Assembly: GCA_013398295.1 (NCBI GenBank)
Contig: VZSF01000025.1
Location: 416,874-480,873 of the forward strand
DNA from: Chionis minor
Taxonomy: Eukaryota > Chordata > Aves > Charadriiformes > Chionididae
Direction of reading: 5' to 3'
DNA: 64,000 nucleotides
Below are positions 1 to 12,900 of this stretch, one piece after another. The position numbers and the translations under genes are program-made. Within the stretch, counting starts at the first letter, position 1; the number at the start of each line of letters is the position of its first letter. The notes under the pieces were generated by a model. The model searched no databases. It saw only the letters and a list, made by a program, of their open reading frames with translations, and was not told the DNA's origin.

Positions 1-37
1 AGTGTGAGCCAGTGTGTCCTGAGGACAGTGACTATCC

Positions 38-577
38 TGCTGTTTTAGCATTGGTGCAATCTCACCTTTAATACTGTGGGAAGTTCAGGGTCCCACCATT
101 TAAGAAGGATGTGAAGGTCCTTGGATGCATCCAGAGGAGGGCAACAAAGCTGGTGCAAGGGCTGGAAGAAAGGTCCTGTGAGGAGTAGCTGAGGGCTTTG
201 GGTTGGTCTGGCTTGGAGCAAAGGAGGCGGAAGGGTGCCCTCCTGGCTCTCTGCAGCTTGCTGAGCAGGGGATGTGGAAAGGGAGGTGGTGAGCTCTTCT
301 CCCTGGGATCCAGGGACAGGATGCGCGGGAATAGTTCAAAGCTGTGCTGGGGAGGTGTGAACTGGACGTTCGGAAGCATTGCTTTACCGAGAGGGTGGTG
401 AAACATTCAAACAGGCTTCCCAGAGAGGTGGTGGATGCCCCAGGCCTGTCAGTGCTTAGGAGGTGTTTGGACAGTGCCCTCAGTAACATGCTTCAACCTT
501 GGTCAGCCCTGAGGTGGTCAGGCAGTTGGAGCAGGTGATTGTTGTAGGTCCCTCCCAACTGAACTATTCTATTCTTA
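38..577 (+). mobile_element. CR1 LINE, 3' end (5'-truncated, degenerate)
   Basis: A 5'-truncated copy of the avian CR1 non-LTR retrotransposon. Seen: the phrase around 131-146 (CCAGAGGAGGGCAACAAAG) and the block around 361-500 match the CR1 3' region as I know it. Translating 344-490 gives LDVRKHCFTERVVKHSNRLP followed by REVVDAPGLSVLRRCLDSALSN, the degenerate C-terminus of CR1 ORF2 (reverse transcriptase protein). After it come the short 3' UTR, a GGTCCCTCCCAACTGAACTA segment and a degenerate ATTCT tail ending near 577. Homology seems to reach left to about 38, where a phrase resembling 'CACCTGGAGTACTGTG' appears, and may run past the window edge. Frames are broken by indels, so it is dead. 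The left limit is approximate. Confidence 0.9.
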
Positions 578-3500
578 TTTCTTTGGGTAGAAGCACTGCA
601 GTCCTGAAAGAGGAAATTTTATTGAAATAAGCAGTCTTCACATGGGGGTGACAGCTGAGGTAAATGCAAGTTAAATCGATGGTCTTCTCTGGTAGAAGCA
701 ATGGCAACTACTTTGTCTGTATCATTCATATAAGCCAGAGGCCTCTTCATACTTGCAGAGCTTCGCATCTCTCTCAGCCTTGAAATAAAGATTTGTACTT
801 CTTGGTTCAATTCTTACTCTCTTCCCAAAAGTTTTGTGTGATCTTGCTCTGGAATGGGGAAAATAAGCAAAGTGGCGTATCTGATTTACTGTCTCCAAGA
901 GCCTAGTTACCAGTGCAAACAGGCCTGTTTATTTTACAAGTGCCTGTACACATAATATTTAAAGCAAATATTGGTTCTGGAGTAGGGGCTCATAATAGAA
1001 TAGTTTTTTACTTGATAAATAGCTGGGTTTGTGTGGGGACTCATTGGGCTCCATACAAACAAACCTGAAGTAAATATTTGTGCATCTCACTTGTGATTTC
1101 ACCTGCTTCTTCAGCAACTGCTGAAATGAGACAAATCATGCCACCTCTTGTGGCCTTCACCTTGCAAGCTTGTAGCCTCAGGCAGGCATGGCTAGTGACA
1201 GTCTGAGGCAAGTAGAGAATACAGTTCACTCCTGTGCTATATCAATCATAATTCAAGGAACAAAAATAGAACACAGACAAGACTGAAATCACCAGCTCAG
1301 CTGCCTGGAGTAGTCTGTTTCCAAAATATTCCAGTTCCTCTTTGAGCCAGGACAAAAGTGCTTTTGCTTTTCTCCTCCTATTTTTTTTTCTCCTAACTGG
1401 ACAGAACATGCGAGTACCTCAGAAATTCCACTCTTCCTGACACTGTCTGTTGACTTACACTTTTTTTAGGTTCTTTGTGCAAAAGTTAGCAGCAAAACAG
1501 TTCTATAATTGCCCTGCTATACCTCCTTACTAAAATGCATGCACCAATGTGTTAATAAAAAACCACATGGCTTAAAAGCCACTTGGCCTGTCTTCAAGGA
1601 TCAATGTATTACTTGTTCTACATGAAAAAACAAGTCCCCAGAAGAATCGAAGGTCTGCAAAGAAACGGACTGAAATTTAACTACAGGAGGTTGCAAAGGG
1701 AATCTGTTGCTGCCCTAAAACTGAATTTTTGCTTCCTCATTCCTAAAGATTAAATACATTAGTCTCTTTCCTCTCACTCTGCCTCTATTTTTCTATACGC
1801 AGATATATAAATATAGTTACTATTTTAACTGCGTTTTAAATACAAATGTTGCCAATTAGCCAATGTTTTCCACGATGCCTGTAAAATATCAATGTATTCA
1901 TCCAAATCCTCATATGGCCAGATCCGTAGCTGGTATCAATCCTTGCAGCTCTGCTGGTATCTTTGGTGGTGTGTGGTTTTTTGGGATTTTTTTTGGGACC
2001 TGGGCCACTTATGCCTGCTAAGGCTATGGCTCACTAGAATCCAATTGAAAGGCTCTCTTTGGCTTCTCCAAGATATAGATCTGGACTGTTGTTATTACAA
2101 ATGCTTTAAAAAATCTGGCATATGGTAGATGTTGGGACTGCTACTCTGGTAAACAATCACATGTTGGAATATTTTCCTGCTACCTCCAACCCCATGAAGC
2201 AGAAAGTGCAAAGCCTGTTCTCTGTTCTCCTGTTTGTTGGGACCAATAATGCTAATTTTCAAATTTAATTTAACATATGTCTGAGTTGCCTGATTGCCCC
2301 AGCCAAAAATTGCAATTGGCAGTTCCAGTTTCTGGCATGGCTGAATTCAGAGCAGGCTGTCTATGCCAATCAAAATACGAAGCCGCACCACTGGTAGGGC
2401 CTGGAATACAAGTTGTTGCCGGACATGTGCCCAAATCTTTGGCGTTTAGTCACAGCATCGGTCAGGAAAGTGTGAAAGGAGCAAATTCTGCTACATATTT
2501 ACTAGGAATGCAAAATTGCTCTCAAGTATGTAACAGTACAGGGCTGAATAAAAAGGGGAGTTTAACAGAAGATTACATATGTGGAAGCTGAGATTTAAAT
2601 CCATTGAACTTTAAAACATCTGATCAATTTAGAGGCTGTGTGTCTTTCCTTAAAAAGAATGTTCTCAAGCCAGCATAATTTGGATAGATTTTGTTACTGG
2701 ACCATGAAGTGGAAGTATTCCTGTCTGGCTTCAAAAATAGGTTTTGCAATTGTAGCAACAAATGAAGTTGAACACTAGCTGAACCCACCAAAGGGCATTT
2801 TAAAACCAAGAGAGGAGAGAAAATGAAACAAAACAACAAACAGAAGGACAAATAGTAATGATGCCAATGAAGCAGGAACAGCCACACAATGATGGGTGCT
2901 CCCTTGCAAAAAAACATTGAAGATAAGAAAGGGGAAGAAAGAACAAATGTCTCCATGTGAAAGTTAGCATTAGCATCCTGGGCGAGGAGGAGCACCACAC
3001 TGAACCAGGTCTCATAAGTTAAGGTAGCCCTCTTAGAAAGTCCCTCTTCAAAGGATCATTTTTTGGATGCAGATATAAGAAGCTGATTGCAGAACAGCCC
3101 CAGGGGTCACTTGGCTTTGATGCAGAGCAGTGAAAGAAATGCAGATGAGTTTGCTAAACACGAAGCTGTCACATCTAAGGGCTTTTATTAATTAGCCTAT
3201 GACTCGGTTGCTGCTGTGAAATAAATAAATAAAGCCTGCTTAATACCATCTCTTAATTTTGCTTTTTCCACCTGTAGTTTCTGGAAATACCTGTGTGTGA
3301 GAACAGCTGTACCACCCATTTCCTTGACAATTTTCTCAGCTGTATTTTTCCTATAGCCACTAAAGTCAAGGGGAATTACAAGTCCTCAATGTTGTGGAGA
3401 ATCGTACTCTCTCTCAGCAGGTACCCCTGAATATGTGACGCTTTTCAAATTCTTAAATGGACATGCCCTAACATCATCCCAGGTTTAGTAGCAGAGCTGG

Positions 3501-3800
3501 GGCTAACAAGATGCCCTTGGGAAAAGGGGAAGAGAGAACCCTGCAGTGATTTATATGAAATGCACTGTGGTCTCAAGGATCCTGGCTGGGTTCTTGTTCA
3601 GCTCTCCCAAAACTTACCTGGCCAACAGGATGTCTGATTTCTCACTTCCATGCCCCAGTTGGAGCTCAGTGGGCTTGATTTTTCTTACTGAGGTTCCAGT
3701 TTCAGGCAGGAGCTAGTCCTCAAACTAAGGAGGTTGAAGTACCTTGCAAGAAGTCAAAAATCACTCACTTTCTGTGGAGTTGAGTTAATCATGAGATATA
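578..3800. other. Unique noncoding sequence, no gene recognised
   Basis: No recognisable protein, RNA or repeat was found. The longest open frames, 2277-2591 (+, 104 codons) and 2624-2998 (-, 124 codons), give translations I do not recognise and have no convincing exon context. An AT-rich patch at 3183-3260 carries TTTATTAATTAG and a triple AATA run (about 3219-3231). It is the only place here that looks like a possible transcription-factor cluster. Confidence 0.6.
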
Positions 3801-3805
3801 TCAAC

Positions 3806-3824
3806 TTTTTTTTGGGGGGGGGGN
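3806..3824. repeat. T8-G10 homopolymer junction ending in a single N
   Basis: A run of T followed by ten G and an ambiguous base at 3824, then a second G run at 3843-3850. This is low-complexity sequence. The N probably marks uncertain homopolymer length in the assembly rather than biology. Confidence 0.8.
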
Positions 3825-3850
3825 GAGAAAGGCAGAGTTGCATGGGGGGG

Positions 3851-4733
3851 GCAGAAGGGTCATCTTCAGCAGGCACAAATCAGTACAGCTCCCTTTAATC
3901 AGGGAATCCATGTTGATTCATGCCTGCTGAGAATCAAGGCGTAACTTCTTTGAATGCATGAATGCACTATTTGTAATCGGCAAATAAACATCCATTTAAA
4001 CAAGAGCCTAATTCCTATGAAGAAAGACTGTATGAGGCATTGAAAACTTGGTTTTTGTTAAGTTCCAATCTCCATTATTTGGAAAGCACAAAAATTAGGT
4101 TGCACACAATATATTAATTATTAAAACTTTACTGACAATGCAGTTTGGTCTGAGAAGCAAAAATGTTGGAATGAGAGGTAGTGGCAGCTTTGAGAGGAAG
4201 AAAATGTACTACCCCTTTCTCAAGACTGTGGGGTTCTTTCATCCCTCTTGTGGATGGTATACAGGGCATAGCAAACTACCACCACAGGCAGCTGCACTTG
4301 CTCTTTTTTGCCCGGAATGGCATAGCCTGGGCCTTTGCAGAATTAAAAGCTTTGGAGTTGAAAGTTTGATGAAAGTCTATGCTATAGGTTTATGGCCCAG
4401 GTGGGGCAGACGCCAGTATTATTTCTATTATAAAGGATTCTGTACAACTATTTGTGTGGGCGTAGGCACAAGAGATGCAATGCTTGCTCACTGCTTTACA
4501 ATTGGAAGTGTACCATGTCAGGAGCCCCCAGAAGCAGGTCTTGGCTCAGATGGAAAGGTGTGAGACAGCTCAGTGTTTAAAAACCTGAGGAGGAGTAATG
4601 GCTATAAAACCCTCTGATGTTCATTCTTAATGCTGCAGCTTTGGGGCATGTTTTGAAGAATGGACCCCCTGTATAGCACTGCAAATGCATACATGTCTTG
4701 TGATTGAGGCTCTCTGTATCTCTGCATATGCAT
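3851..4733. other. Unique noncoding sequence; one unrecognised 141-codon open frame
   Basis: The open frame 4138-4563 (+, 141 codons) starts MQFGLRSKNV and is rich in aromatic residues. I see no domain, signal peptide or family resemblance. A second frame, 4181-4369, is open through the same DNA. There is no CpG-rich promoter, and the frame is of a length expected by chance in this much sequence. I do not call it a gene. Confidence 0.5.
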
Positions 4734-4850
4734 ATTTATTATTGTTTATTATTTATATGCCACCCAGAACGTATATGGCACTTCAGAGACACATAAAACA
4801 AGCTGTTACCTCCTGTGAATTGCTTCCAATCTAAGCGCTTTGTAAGACTC
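4734..4850 (+). mobile_element. Ancient amniote LINE/SINE-type tail (CR1/L3-like), eroded
   Basis: The segment opens with TTATTATTGTTTATTATTTA, passes through ACACATAAAACAAGCTGTTA and closes with TTGCTTCCAATCTAAG. From memory this order (ATT-rich start, 'acaaacacataacaaaaaga', 'gagcttacaatctaag') is that of a widespread old repeat in turtles, crocodilians and birds. The copy is highly diverged, as expected for a repeat far older than the CR1 insertions in the window. The family name is not certain. A RepeatMasker search would settle it. Confidence 0.55.
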
Positions 4851-5554
4851 TTTAAGCAACTAATTTGGAAATACAGCTTTTTAGTGCCACTTTTAAACGA
4901 CAGATGCACTGATCCAATAGAAATCATTTGTTTTCCCACTGAAATTTTGTGATGGCCGACACAGACTGGTAGTGAGCAGGTTTCAGGATGAAGTATTCAT
5001 TATGGAGGATGGAGTCTTCATTACAGGAAAATTCTTTTTCTCTGTCCTTTTTTCTATTTTATGAGATGATTTATTTATACTACCGAAGACCTTGAAAGCC
5101 GAAAACAGAGAGAGATTCCTGTTGTGCAATGTACCAAACATGCACGGTGTAAAGACGGCTGCAGTACTAAGCAGTGGAGAATTTATAATGCATTTCTGTT
5201 TCTGCCAGACTGAGTCACCAAGACGACCCTGTCTATCTAGGTCCAACTGCATCACACTTTGGCTGAAATATGAACAAGAGATCAACCATTCGCAGATTAA
5301 GCGGTGAAAGAAAACGCCTACGCAGAGCATGTGTCAGAATGGCTCTATCAGGGACTTAAAGTCATAAGATTCCCAGGAGGACTACTCCTGCACATGCAAT
5401 ATAAATTATACAAGCCACCAGCCAGCCAACTTGGAGGCACTTCAAATAACTCTAGCTGCAAACCCCATTTTAACTTCCTTAAAGCTCTGGCTGGAAGTCT
5501 AAGAGAGGGACTGCAAAGTGGTGGATTCAGCCCCTGGTCCAACTGGGAAGTGCT
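4851..5554. other. Unique noncoding sequence
   Basis: Nothing recognisable. The minus-strand frame 4983-5330 and plus-strand frame 5092-5307 overlap and neither translation resembles a known protein. A perfect AP-1 heptamer, TGAGTCA, lies at about 5210-5216. A plus-strand open frame begins at 5304 and runs into the CpG-dense patch downstream. Confidence 0.5.
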
Positions 5555-5690
5555 TACAGACCGCGGGCAAAGCGGCAACAGCGCAAGGAGGCACAGGGCT
5601 CGGGGCAGCAGCCTGGGAAACCTCCACCGCAGAGAGAAAGAGAAACGGTCCCTCAAGCGCGCTGTTGCCGGAGACGGGGGAGAGCTTGCT
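5555..5690. promoter_or_regulatory. Small CpG-dense patch (possible cryptic promoter or enhancer)
   Basis: About eleven CpG dinucleotides fall in roughly 130 bases (ACCGCGGG, AGCGCGCTG, GCCGGAGACGG), against strong CpG depletion in the flanks. It is too short to be a standard CpG island. Three plus-strand frames are open across or beside it (5304-5837, 5518-5832, 5714-5944). Openness in several frames at once points to a stop-poor base composition rather than selection on one protein. It may be the core of an unmethylated regulatory element or a lncRNA start, but this is inference. Confidence 0.35.
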
Positions 5691-8600
5691 GATGCACTTT
5701 TACCAGGAGCATTTTGGGGGAAGTTTCAGAAGCACTGTACGAGAGGAAGCTCAAGAAGATTTTACAGCCCCAGCACTGGAAGAAAAGGAATTTCCACTGC
5801 ATTTTGCAAAGTGCTGGCAATTCCTATTTTGAGATGAGCGAAACAACTAGGGTATGCCAGGCAGATCTGCAGCGGGAGCATCTGATTAAACAGCGTGTGC
5901 TTGCCACTCCTTTCCCTGGCTTTACATCAGACTCACACCAGTGACATCAGTGCATTTACCCCTTGTTTACAGCTGCCCTAGAGAGAAAAGACAAGCAAGC
6001 TGGTTTCAATAAATCAGCCCAGCCTCATTAGCTCTTGTCAACTTGCTCTAACATGTCCAGGGAGTATTTGGCTTAGAAAGAAGGTAGCGTTCACAATGCA
6101 CAGGGCAGGATTTGGCAGTGAGGATTTTCAGGAGATAACAAGTCAAAGCTCTGTTCCCACAGAATAAAGCCTGTCATAAGCACTGGCCTGTTTTTACTGT
6201 CAGTTACTGATTAATGCTGTGATTGCTGTGGCCATTTGCTGTGACTCCCTAGGCATTGTCCAATTGCAGACTATTGCAATTACAACTGGGCAAGACAGGG
6301 AAAGTATTTTTTTTATCTCTGCTGCTGAGAAGGCTTTAAATTCACTTTTTTTTAGGAAAAAAACCCCCTTGCACTAATTTTCCAGTTCTTCTGGGGGGTG
6401 GGGAGGGAAGCATCCCTACAGTCCAGAGAGATTGACTTATTAAAAATCAAATAATTTAAAAAGGCGAAATTATTTAAAACAGAGGTAATCATCTTATAAT
6501 GAAATGTTCAACCTGCCTTCTCTGGGCAGCAAGGTTTCTGTAAATATACGGTCTGTCCTTCTGTGTGTTGGTGCCTGCCTGCCCCTCCTATGCAAGGGAA
6601 AGCAGTCCTGTGAGAGCTGATGTTACTGGGCAGGCATGAGTGTTTCTTTTTGCTGATGGATGGAGAAATCCATCTGATTCTGAAAGCTGTGGGGAAAAAA
6701 AAACAGCTTTATGGGGTATCAGACTTAAATCTGGTGCCTGTTCATAAATTATTTCTCCAAATCTTCTCTAGCTCTCGGCTTCAGGGAGACATTTAAACCT
6801 AGGCTGCCTGTGCCACTACCGTTTTTGCTGCTATATGAGGCACTCGCCTCACAGCTGGCCTGGGCCGTGCAGGGAAGCAAGTTTTGGAGTCGCACAGGGC
6901 TATGCCTAGGGATACCAGAGGTGCTATGGGGATGGATGAGGGTGGCTGCTGCGAAGGCAGAGATCTAGGCGCTCTTTGGGAGAATCTGGAAGAGTTTGAG
7001 AGGAGTCTCTGAGGTGACAGAGAGGACAATGCAGGGTTGGAGAGTGCATTTTGGAGCAGTGTTTCTCCACAGTGGGAACATGGGAGAAAAAGGGCTGACT
7101 CTCATTGTGCCAGTCCTACCCATCACGGAAGGCAGCAGCTGGTGAAAGGACAAGAGGCAGCGATGAAGATGTCTCTCTTGTCTTAGAGAGTTTGAGCTTG
7201 TCATCCCAATGTAGACCAAAGGAAAGCCCCTGGTGGGACAGAAAATGTGGCTCTATCTCATAGGTTCCATGATTCAGGCTGTCCTAGGAATAGAAACTAG
7301 TACAGGGCGCGCTCAGATCCCCCAGCTGTCCGACATATGCCTCAGAAATACCAAGGTATTTTTTACCAGTGGTACAGTACTGCAATTCCCAGAGAGCCAC
7401 AATCCAAAGCCTGGGAGACCTGAATTCTGCCAAGGTCCGGGAGACACAGGCTCCCTTGGAAGGGCTGTTTGCCCAGAGGCTTCCATGACAGACCTCCTTC
7501 CTTTTGGTTACAGGGTGTCTGGCAGGGATGCTGCTCTTACACTTGGGTAATGTCTGATGCTACGGTGACGGGAGGCAATGTGAGCCCAGCTGCATTCAGT
7601 CAACAAGCCCAGAGTCCTGAGAATGGCCAGCGCTCTGCTGCAAGGTCTGCAGTGCTACCAGTCCAGTGTGTGCAGATACACAGGCATAGCCAGGCACCTT
7701 CAGAGAAGGTGGGATTACTTGCTCGTACCAGGGAGGGGTGCAGAGCGAAGCTTGTACTTGGGATTGGTCCCTTTCTCTGTCCTCTGATATCCTCTGGCTG
7801 AGACGGTATCTTTGCCGTTCCCAGGCTGAGGTCAGAGGTGGTCGGCAAGCGGGAGGGAGGGCAGTATCTCTTGGGATATGGTCCAGCACGCTCTCCTCCT
7901 TTACCACTGCTCCAAGCAGCCATCTCAGGAATCCAGCTGGCAGCACAATGGCTGGCGGCAGAAGCAAGTTTTAATGGGGCCAAATGAGAGCTAATTGTGT
8001 CTCTGCTACAAAGCACAGGAGGCTCCAGTGGAAAGGTCAGGCTGTTAAAGGCTCCAGCACACCGGGTAGGTAGGAGCTATTTTCAGTCAGATACAGAGAT
8101 TCCAGCACATCTCTTGCCGCCGCCTTGTTTCTATAGCAATACTGGGGCCAGGCTGCACTGGGCTGTGCAGGGACTCAGACAGCAAATGGAAATATAGCCA
8201 CATACAAATAAGAGTGTCACTGCTCCAGACTGCCTGTCCTGGGGTGTGGGAAGGTCTTGGGAAGACACTGTATTCTCTGTGTTAAAAGCTTGATGCAGAG
8301 AGCTGTACTGAGTAAAGAAAAATTTTTCATTCACCTACCTGCTATATTACAAATAGCAGAAGGCAGGAAGGGTCCCAGAATGGAAATAAGAATATTAATT
8401 AGAAATAATACAATCCCTTCTAGGGTGTTTTTTTAAAGATATTGATGAATTTGATGCCAAAGATTTCATTCTCTGAATAATTGCATAGGATGGTCCAAAC
8501 AGCCCATAGAAAAGCAGCTACAGTATCTCCAGAAAATGCCTTTGTTTTCTCTGCTTTCCTCCCCTCTTCCCTTTTTTTATTTGTTTTCTGGCATGACTCA

Positions 8601-9587
8601 GCAACTGCATAATAATTTAGCACCCAAGCATCATTTGGGAAGCTTTAAAAGAAATCAGGAAAGCTGACATTTCCTTACATATGTACAGACCAAAAAGTCT
8701 GTTCTGTTACCACAAAATTCAAACTGTGCTGGGCGTTTACATAATAAGAGACAGTCTCCACTCCTAAAAGAGCATAGCGTGCAATTAGGAAAATCAAGCA
8801 AAACTGGCTGAAAAAAAGTGCTGCTATCTTTGCTTTTTTAGCTGAGGAACTGAGATGTACAGCTATTAAAGCATGCTACAGAGTGCCCCATAATCCTTGA
8901 AAGCTCAGACCCCCATCCCCCAGAAGCAGGGGAATAGCGCCCCCAGTTTCATGGGTGTGCCACCTCCTCCAGCCTATGTGGGTTACCTTCCTGTGAGCTG
9001 CACTCCTTACGCTCTGTACGTTTTGTGAGGGTGGTAGCATCTTCTTCCTAAAGCAAACTGTCTGAGTTCTAAGTCACAGTTAGTGCTGCCTTGGCATTAG
9101 TGGCTCCAAGTAGGAATTAAACGATATCCTCAGGGTTTACTTGCAAATCAGCGGAGAATTTATTTATGGGTTTTTGGTGGGTTGGATTTGGGTTTTTTCT
9201 GGTTCTGACAGTTATTTCCCTTTCAGTATGGGAACTGGCATTGTTTTCCCAGCCTGACAATACTGCAGTCTCTGTTCTCACATGGCTTTCTTATCACCTC
9301 TCTGTGTTTCCTCCTCTCCCTCCTGTCATGAACTGTCACATTGTGTTTTGTCACTTCTCAGCAGTTCAACCCTCAAGTTCAAATGTATCCACGCACCTCA
9401 GGACCTTAGACAGATCTTCGATAAATTTCTCTTTGATTTCTTAGATGAACTTTCACCACCAGACTAATCACTTCAGTTTCAAACTAGTATCCTCCTAGCT
9501 TTGAGGCTAAACACAAAGAAAGTCCTCAAGAAATCCCAAGTAGTGACATTTGTTCTGCTTTAGGCTAACAGTGCCAGTCGCAAACAA
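5691..9587. other. Unique noncoding sequence, partly GC-richer
   Basis: No gene recognised. From 6790 to 8010 the sequence is GC-richer and many frames are open on both strands (for example 7469-7801 plus, 7596-7967 minus and 7600-8016 minus, all covering the same bases), so none stands out as coding. Around 6190-6300 there is a compact stretch with repeated ATTGC/CAAT-type cores that resembles conserved noncoding sequence. A TGACTCAGCA motif (AP-1/MAF type) lies at about 8595-8604. A block of 9166-9467 is T-rich and open in two frames, without recognisable product. Confidence 0.55.
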
Positions 9588-9978
9588 GCTGTGCTGAGAG
9601 ACCTGGGCCTGTTTAGCCTGGAGAAGACTGAGAGGAGATCTCATTGATGCTTATCAATATCTACAGGGCAGGTGTCAAGAAGATGGGGCCACACTCTTTT
9701 CAGTGGTGCCCAGTGACAGGACAAGGGGCAATGGGCGCAAACTGGAACATGGGGAAATTCTGTCTGTACATAAAGAAAAACTTCTTTACCTTGAGAGTGC
9801 TGCAGCACTGGAACAGGCTGCCCAGAGAGGTTGTGGAGTCTCCATCTCTGGAGATGTTCCAAACCTACCTGCATGTGATCCTGTGCAACCTGCTCCAGGT
9901 GACCCTGCTTTGGCAAGAGGAGTTGGACTAGATGATCTCCAAAGGTCCCCTCGAGCCCCTGCCATTCTGTGATTCTGA
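9588..9978 (+). mobile_element. CR1 LINE, 3' end (best preserved copy)
   Basis: A 5'-truncated CR1 3' end. It begins GCTGTGCTGAGAGACCTGGG, corresponding to the ORF2 segment commonly translated '[11 protein letters not shown]'. The reading 9771-9880 gives [20 protein letters not shown] and then [20 protein letters not shown], the recognisable ORF2 C-terminus. The 3' UTR follows with TTGGACTAGATGATCTCCAA and ends in the tail ATTCTGTGATTCTG. The octamer-like tail and absence of poly-A are diagnostic of CR1. Small indels disrupt the frame, so it is inactive. It is better preserved than the copy at the left edge and likely younger. Confidence 0.95.
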
Positions 9979-12900
9979 ATTTGTGCAATTATGCACAAAA
10001 AAATTGAGAGTGTAGCCAGTCTTTCTAGCTCCTGCTCCTCAGTTGCTGCAGCTGGTCCCTGGGATCAGAAATGCATGAAAACAATGCCCTTCATTGCTGA
10101 TGCTGGTTAATTACGTGCCCCCTGTTATATCCCTGAGGCTTGAAAGAAATATTTTTCCATGCCTAGCAAAGCTAAACATAGCATTATGCTCCATTCCCAG
10201 CTGATTCCCATTTTAATTTCGCCTTCAGCACTGCTTTTCTGTTTCATTTGCTTGTAAACACCAAGCACTTTAGATGATTCTATCAGGGAAGTTTGCTGAT
10301 GTTGGAAGAACCTTCCTTCCTTCTGGCTTCATTTCCCAGGGGATCACAAGCAGTGCTCCAAGGCAAGCACTGGACAAGCTGATTAACAGGATCAACAGAG
10401 GACGATGCTGGTGATGTCTAGTGTGCATGACATGTGGAAGAAAAAGGTCTGTTGAATAGTCCCCTTGCCTACTCTTGCCTTTCACCAGATGCTACCCATC
10501 ATATGTCTAGCAATATAGACAAGTTCCACCTATGTGAGAATAACAAATATTCATGGGGCAACACTGCAGCAACCCCTCTTTCTCACCCCTCTTAAAATCC
10601 TCTAAGCATGACATTGGGTAGCCTTCATTCTCTGGGCTTTAGATGTCAACACCTCTCCTTCTCAGACTGTCTTCTCAGGAACGTGTATTTTCTTTATATA
10701 TTGTGCAGCCAAAGTAACAGATTTATCAGATTTTGACCACCGAACTGTAAAACCATTAAGAATGTAAGGAGAACAGCCCAGCTAGTCCTACAGCACGGTT
10801 GAGACAAAAGAGATCTTGTTTTTAATCAGAAAGCACATGGAGACCTTCCCCACAAATCCAAAGCCTTCTTCAGTAACAATCATCCCACCCTAACAAATCT
10901 GCACCTAAGCTGCTTAACAAGATTCTCTCTACAGCTAACAGAAAGAAATAGACACTGAGGAATGTTTTTGGCCTAATTTAGATGCTTTTAGGTTAGAAGA
11001 AATGCATCTTAGAAACAACTGCTTCTCTCGACTGAAAATAGAGTGCAGACAACTAGTTCAGGTGGAGACATCTGTATTGTAAACATATACACATCAACAG
11101 CTTAGTCCCATCCCATTGCAGCTATCCTGGCTCTGCAGCCCTTTGTCTGAGAAATTCATTTTTTGTAGTAAGTCCAAGTGATTTCATCTTATTTACAGGC
11201 TGTAATGAGTTTGCTGCCTTTTGCAGGTATTTTTTGAATATTACCATCCTCTATCCAGGAACTATCATTGAATTTTAGTTTTGTAAAATGAGAACAAAAC
11301 AAGAGAAGATGTGCATAAAGCAAATTCTTCAAAAGCATCTTTCTGTCCAGCACTGTGCTAAATATAAACATTCTTAAACATAACGCCAAAATAAATAACG
11401 AGGCAAGAACTCAAAGATGGCCTGGTGGAATGTCTCTGCTTCTGAGACACTCAAAACAGGGAAAGAAGCACCAAGCCCTTTGCAGAAGCATACTGGAGAA
11501 CAAACTGCAATGCTCTGGAGAAACGCCCTCATGCACACACATTAAGTAACTCAGCACAGCACAGGCTTTTGAACCTTGTATCTGCCTCAGTTCTCGCTCT
11601 CCTTTTCAAGCTGGGTTCGACATCTGTCTGTTTCCAGTCTGCGGCCAGCCAGGAGCATCATCTGCCGGAATGCTGCTGCACTGGGCTGCAGTTCCACTTC
11701 CTCACTGAGGGGTCTGCCCAGACGCTTCCCTGCTGTGGCTCTTGGGGCTTTATGTTTCTTTAGATCTATTGTCATTATTATCACCATTTCCCAATCTTTC
11801 CTTTCTTCATCCATTTGAGAAGATAACTCAGCTCTTGGTCTGTGTTGGCTCTGGCATCCTGGCCTGAATTCCCATTAATCCTTTCTCCATGTCATTTACC
11901 TTCAATCCAGGCCCTCGAATTCCCTAATAACACATTGCCAAAGTTAATCAAAGCAGCCCAAGCTCTCCTCTTCTCAGGAGGAGAAAAGCTAAGTGACGTG
12001 GGTTTCTAGTTGCTTTTTTCCTAATGCATATACAAAGCGCAGTCATTCTTAGGAGATAATTCAATTAGATAAGATCAGCTATCAGAGCTAATAAACCGAT
12101 ACAAAAATGAGCTTGTGCCAGCCATCAGCAAAGCCAGATGAGGAGGTAGCTTCTACCCTGTTAATTAGTTTAAGCAGATGTGCATCTGAGTGTCCCTGGT
12201 GTGAAATCAATACTGGGCAGCCCTTGTCTGAGCCAGGTGTCCCTCTGCCAACCCCAGGGGGCCCACCCTGAGCTGCCCAGCCACTCGCCAGATGTAGCTG
12301 CGTCTGCCCCGTTGTCCAGCATGTCATTTAGCCTCGCCTGGGCTGCTCTTCCACCCTACATGGCTGCCTTTGTTCTCCTTGAAAGCAGATTTTATTTATG
12401 GCGGGTGCTAAAGCAATATTGAATCCCTGCAGGGGCTCATCCCTGGCTCAAGGAGAGGAGTTACATGGAAAGGGACAAAGAGAAATTTCCATCTGCCAGT
12501 AGTGGATACAGTCAGAAGAGGCAAAAAGGAGCGCTGCCTTTTAAAACATTTGCAAAGCCGTGCCTTCTGGGGTTTGGTTTTGCAAAATAAAACCCAGGGC
12601 TGGGTCAGTTTCCAGGCACCAGAGTGCAGCGCAGAAGTAAAAGGATGTTAAAGAAGCATTTACACTTTTGACCTGCATTTACACTTTAACATCTCTGTCT
12701 CATTCCACGTAAATTAATCTGACTGGGCTTCAGTAGCAGTGTCTGAAATAGGACACAAGAAACTTCCCAGAAACATAAGATACCCCGACTGTGAAACAAG
12801 AGTAGAAAATACAGTTGCATTGCTGTGGTGGACTCTCCCCGGAATAAGGTGCAAGCCAGTAACTTGGGCCACTATTCTTATTGCTGTTGATACAAACGCA

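Noticed and set aside
344..538. 64-codon frame containing LPREVVDAP
   Set aside because: Not a host gene; it is the decayed CR1 ORF2 C-terminus and is counted with the CR1 feature.
3361..3390. TAAAGTCAAGGGGAATTACA, resembling the hairpin-type repeat core
   Set aside because: Too short and without the mirrored half.
4138..4563. 141-codon plus-strand open frame
   Set aside because: Unrecognised translation, another frame open through the same DNA, and a length expected by chance.
5304..5837. 177-codon plus-strand open frame
   Set aside because: Two other plus-strand frames overlap it, it spans a CpG-rich stop-poor patch, and the translation matches no family I know.
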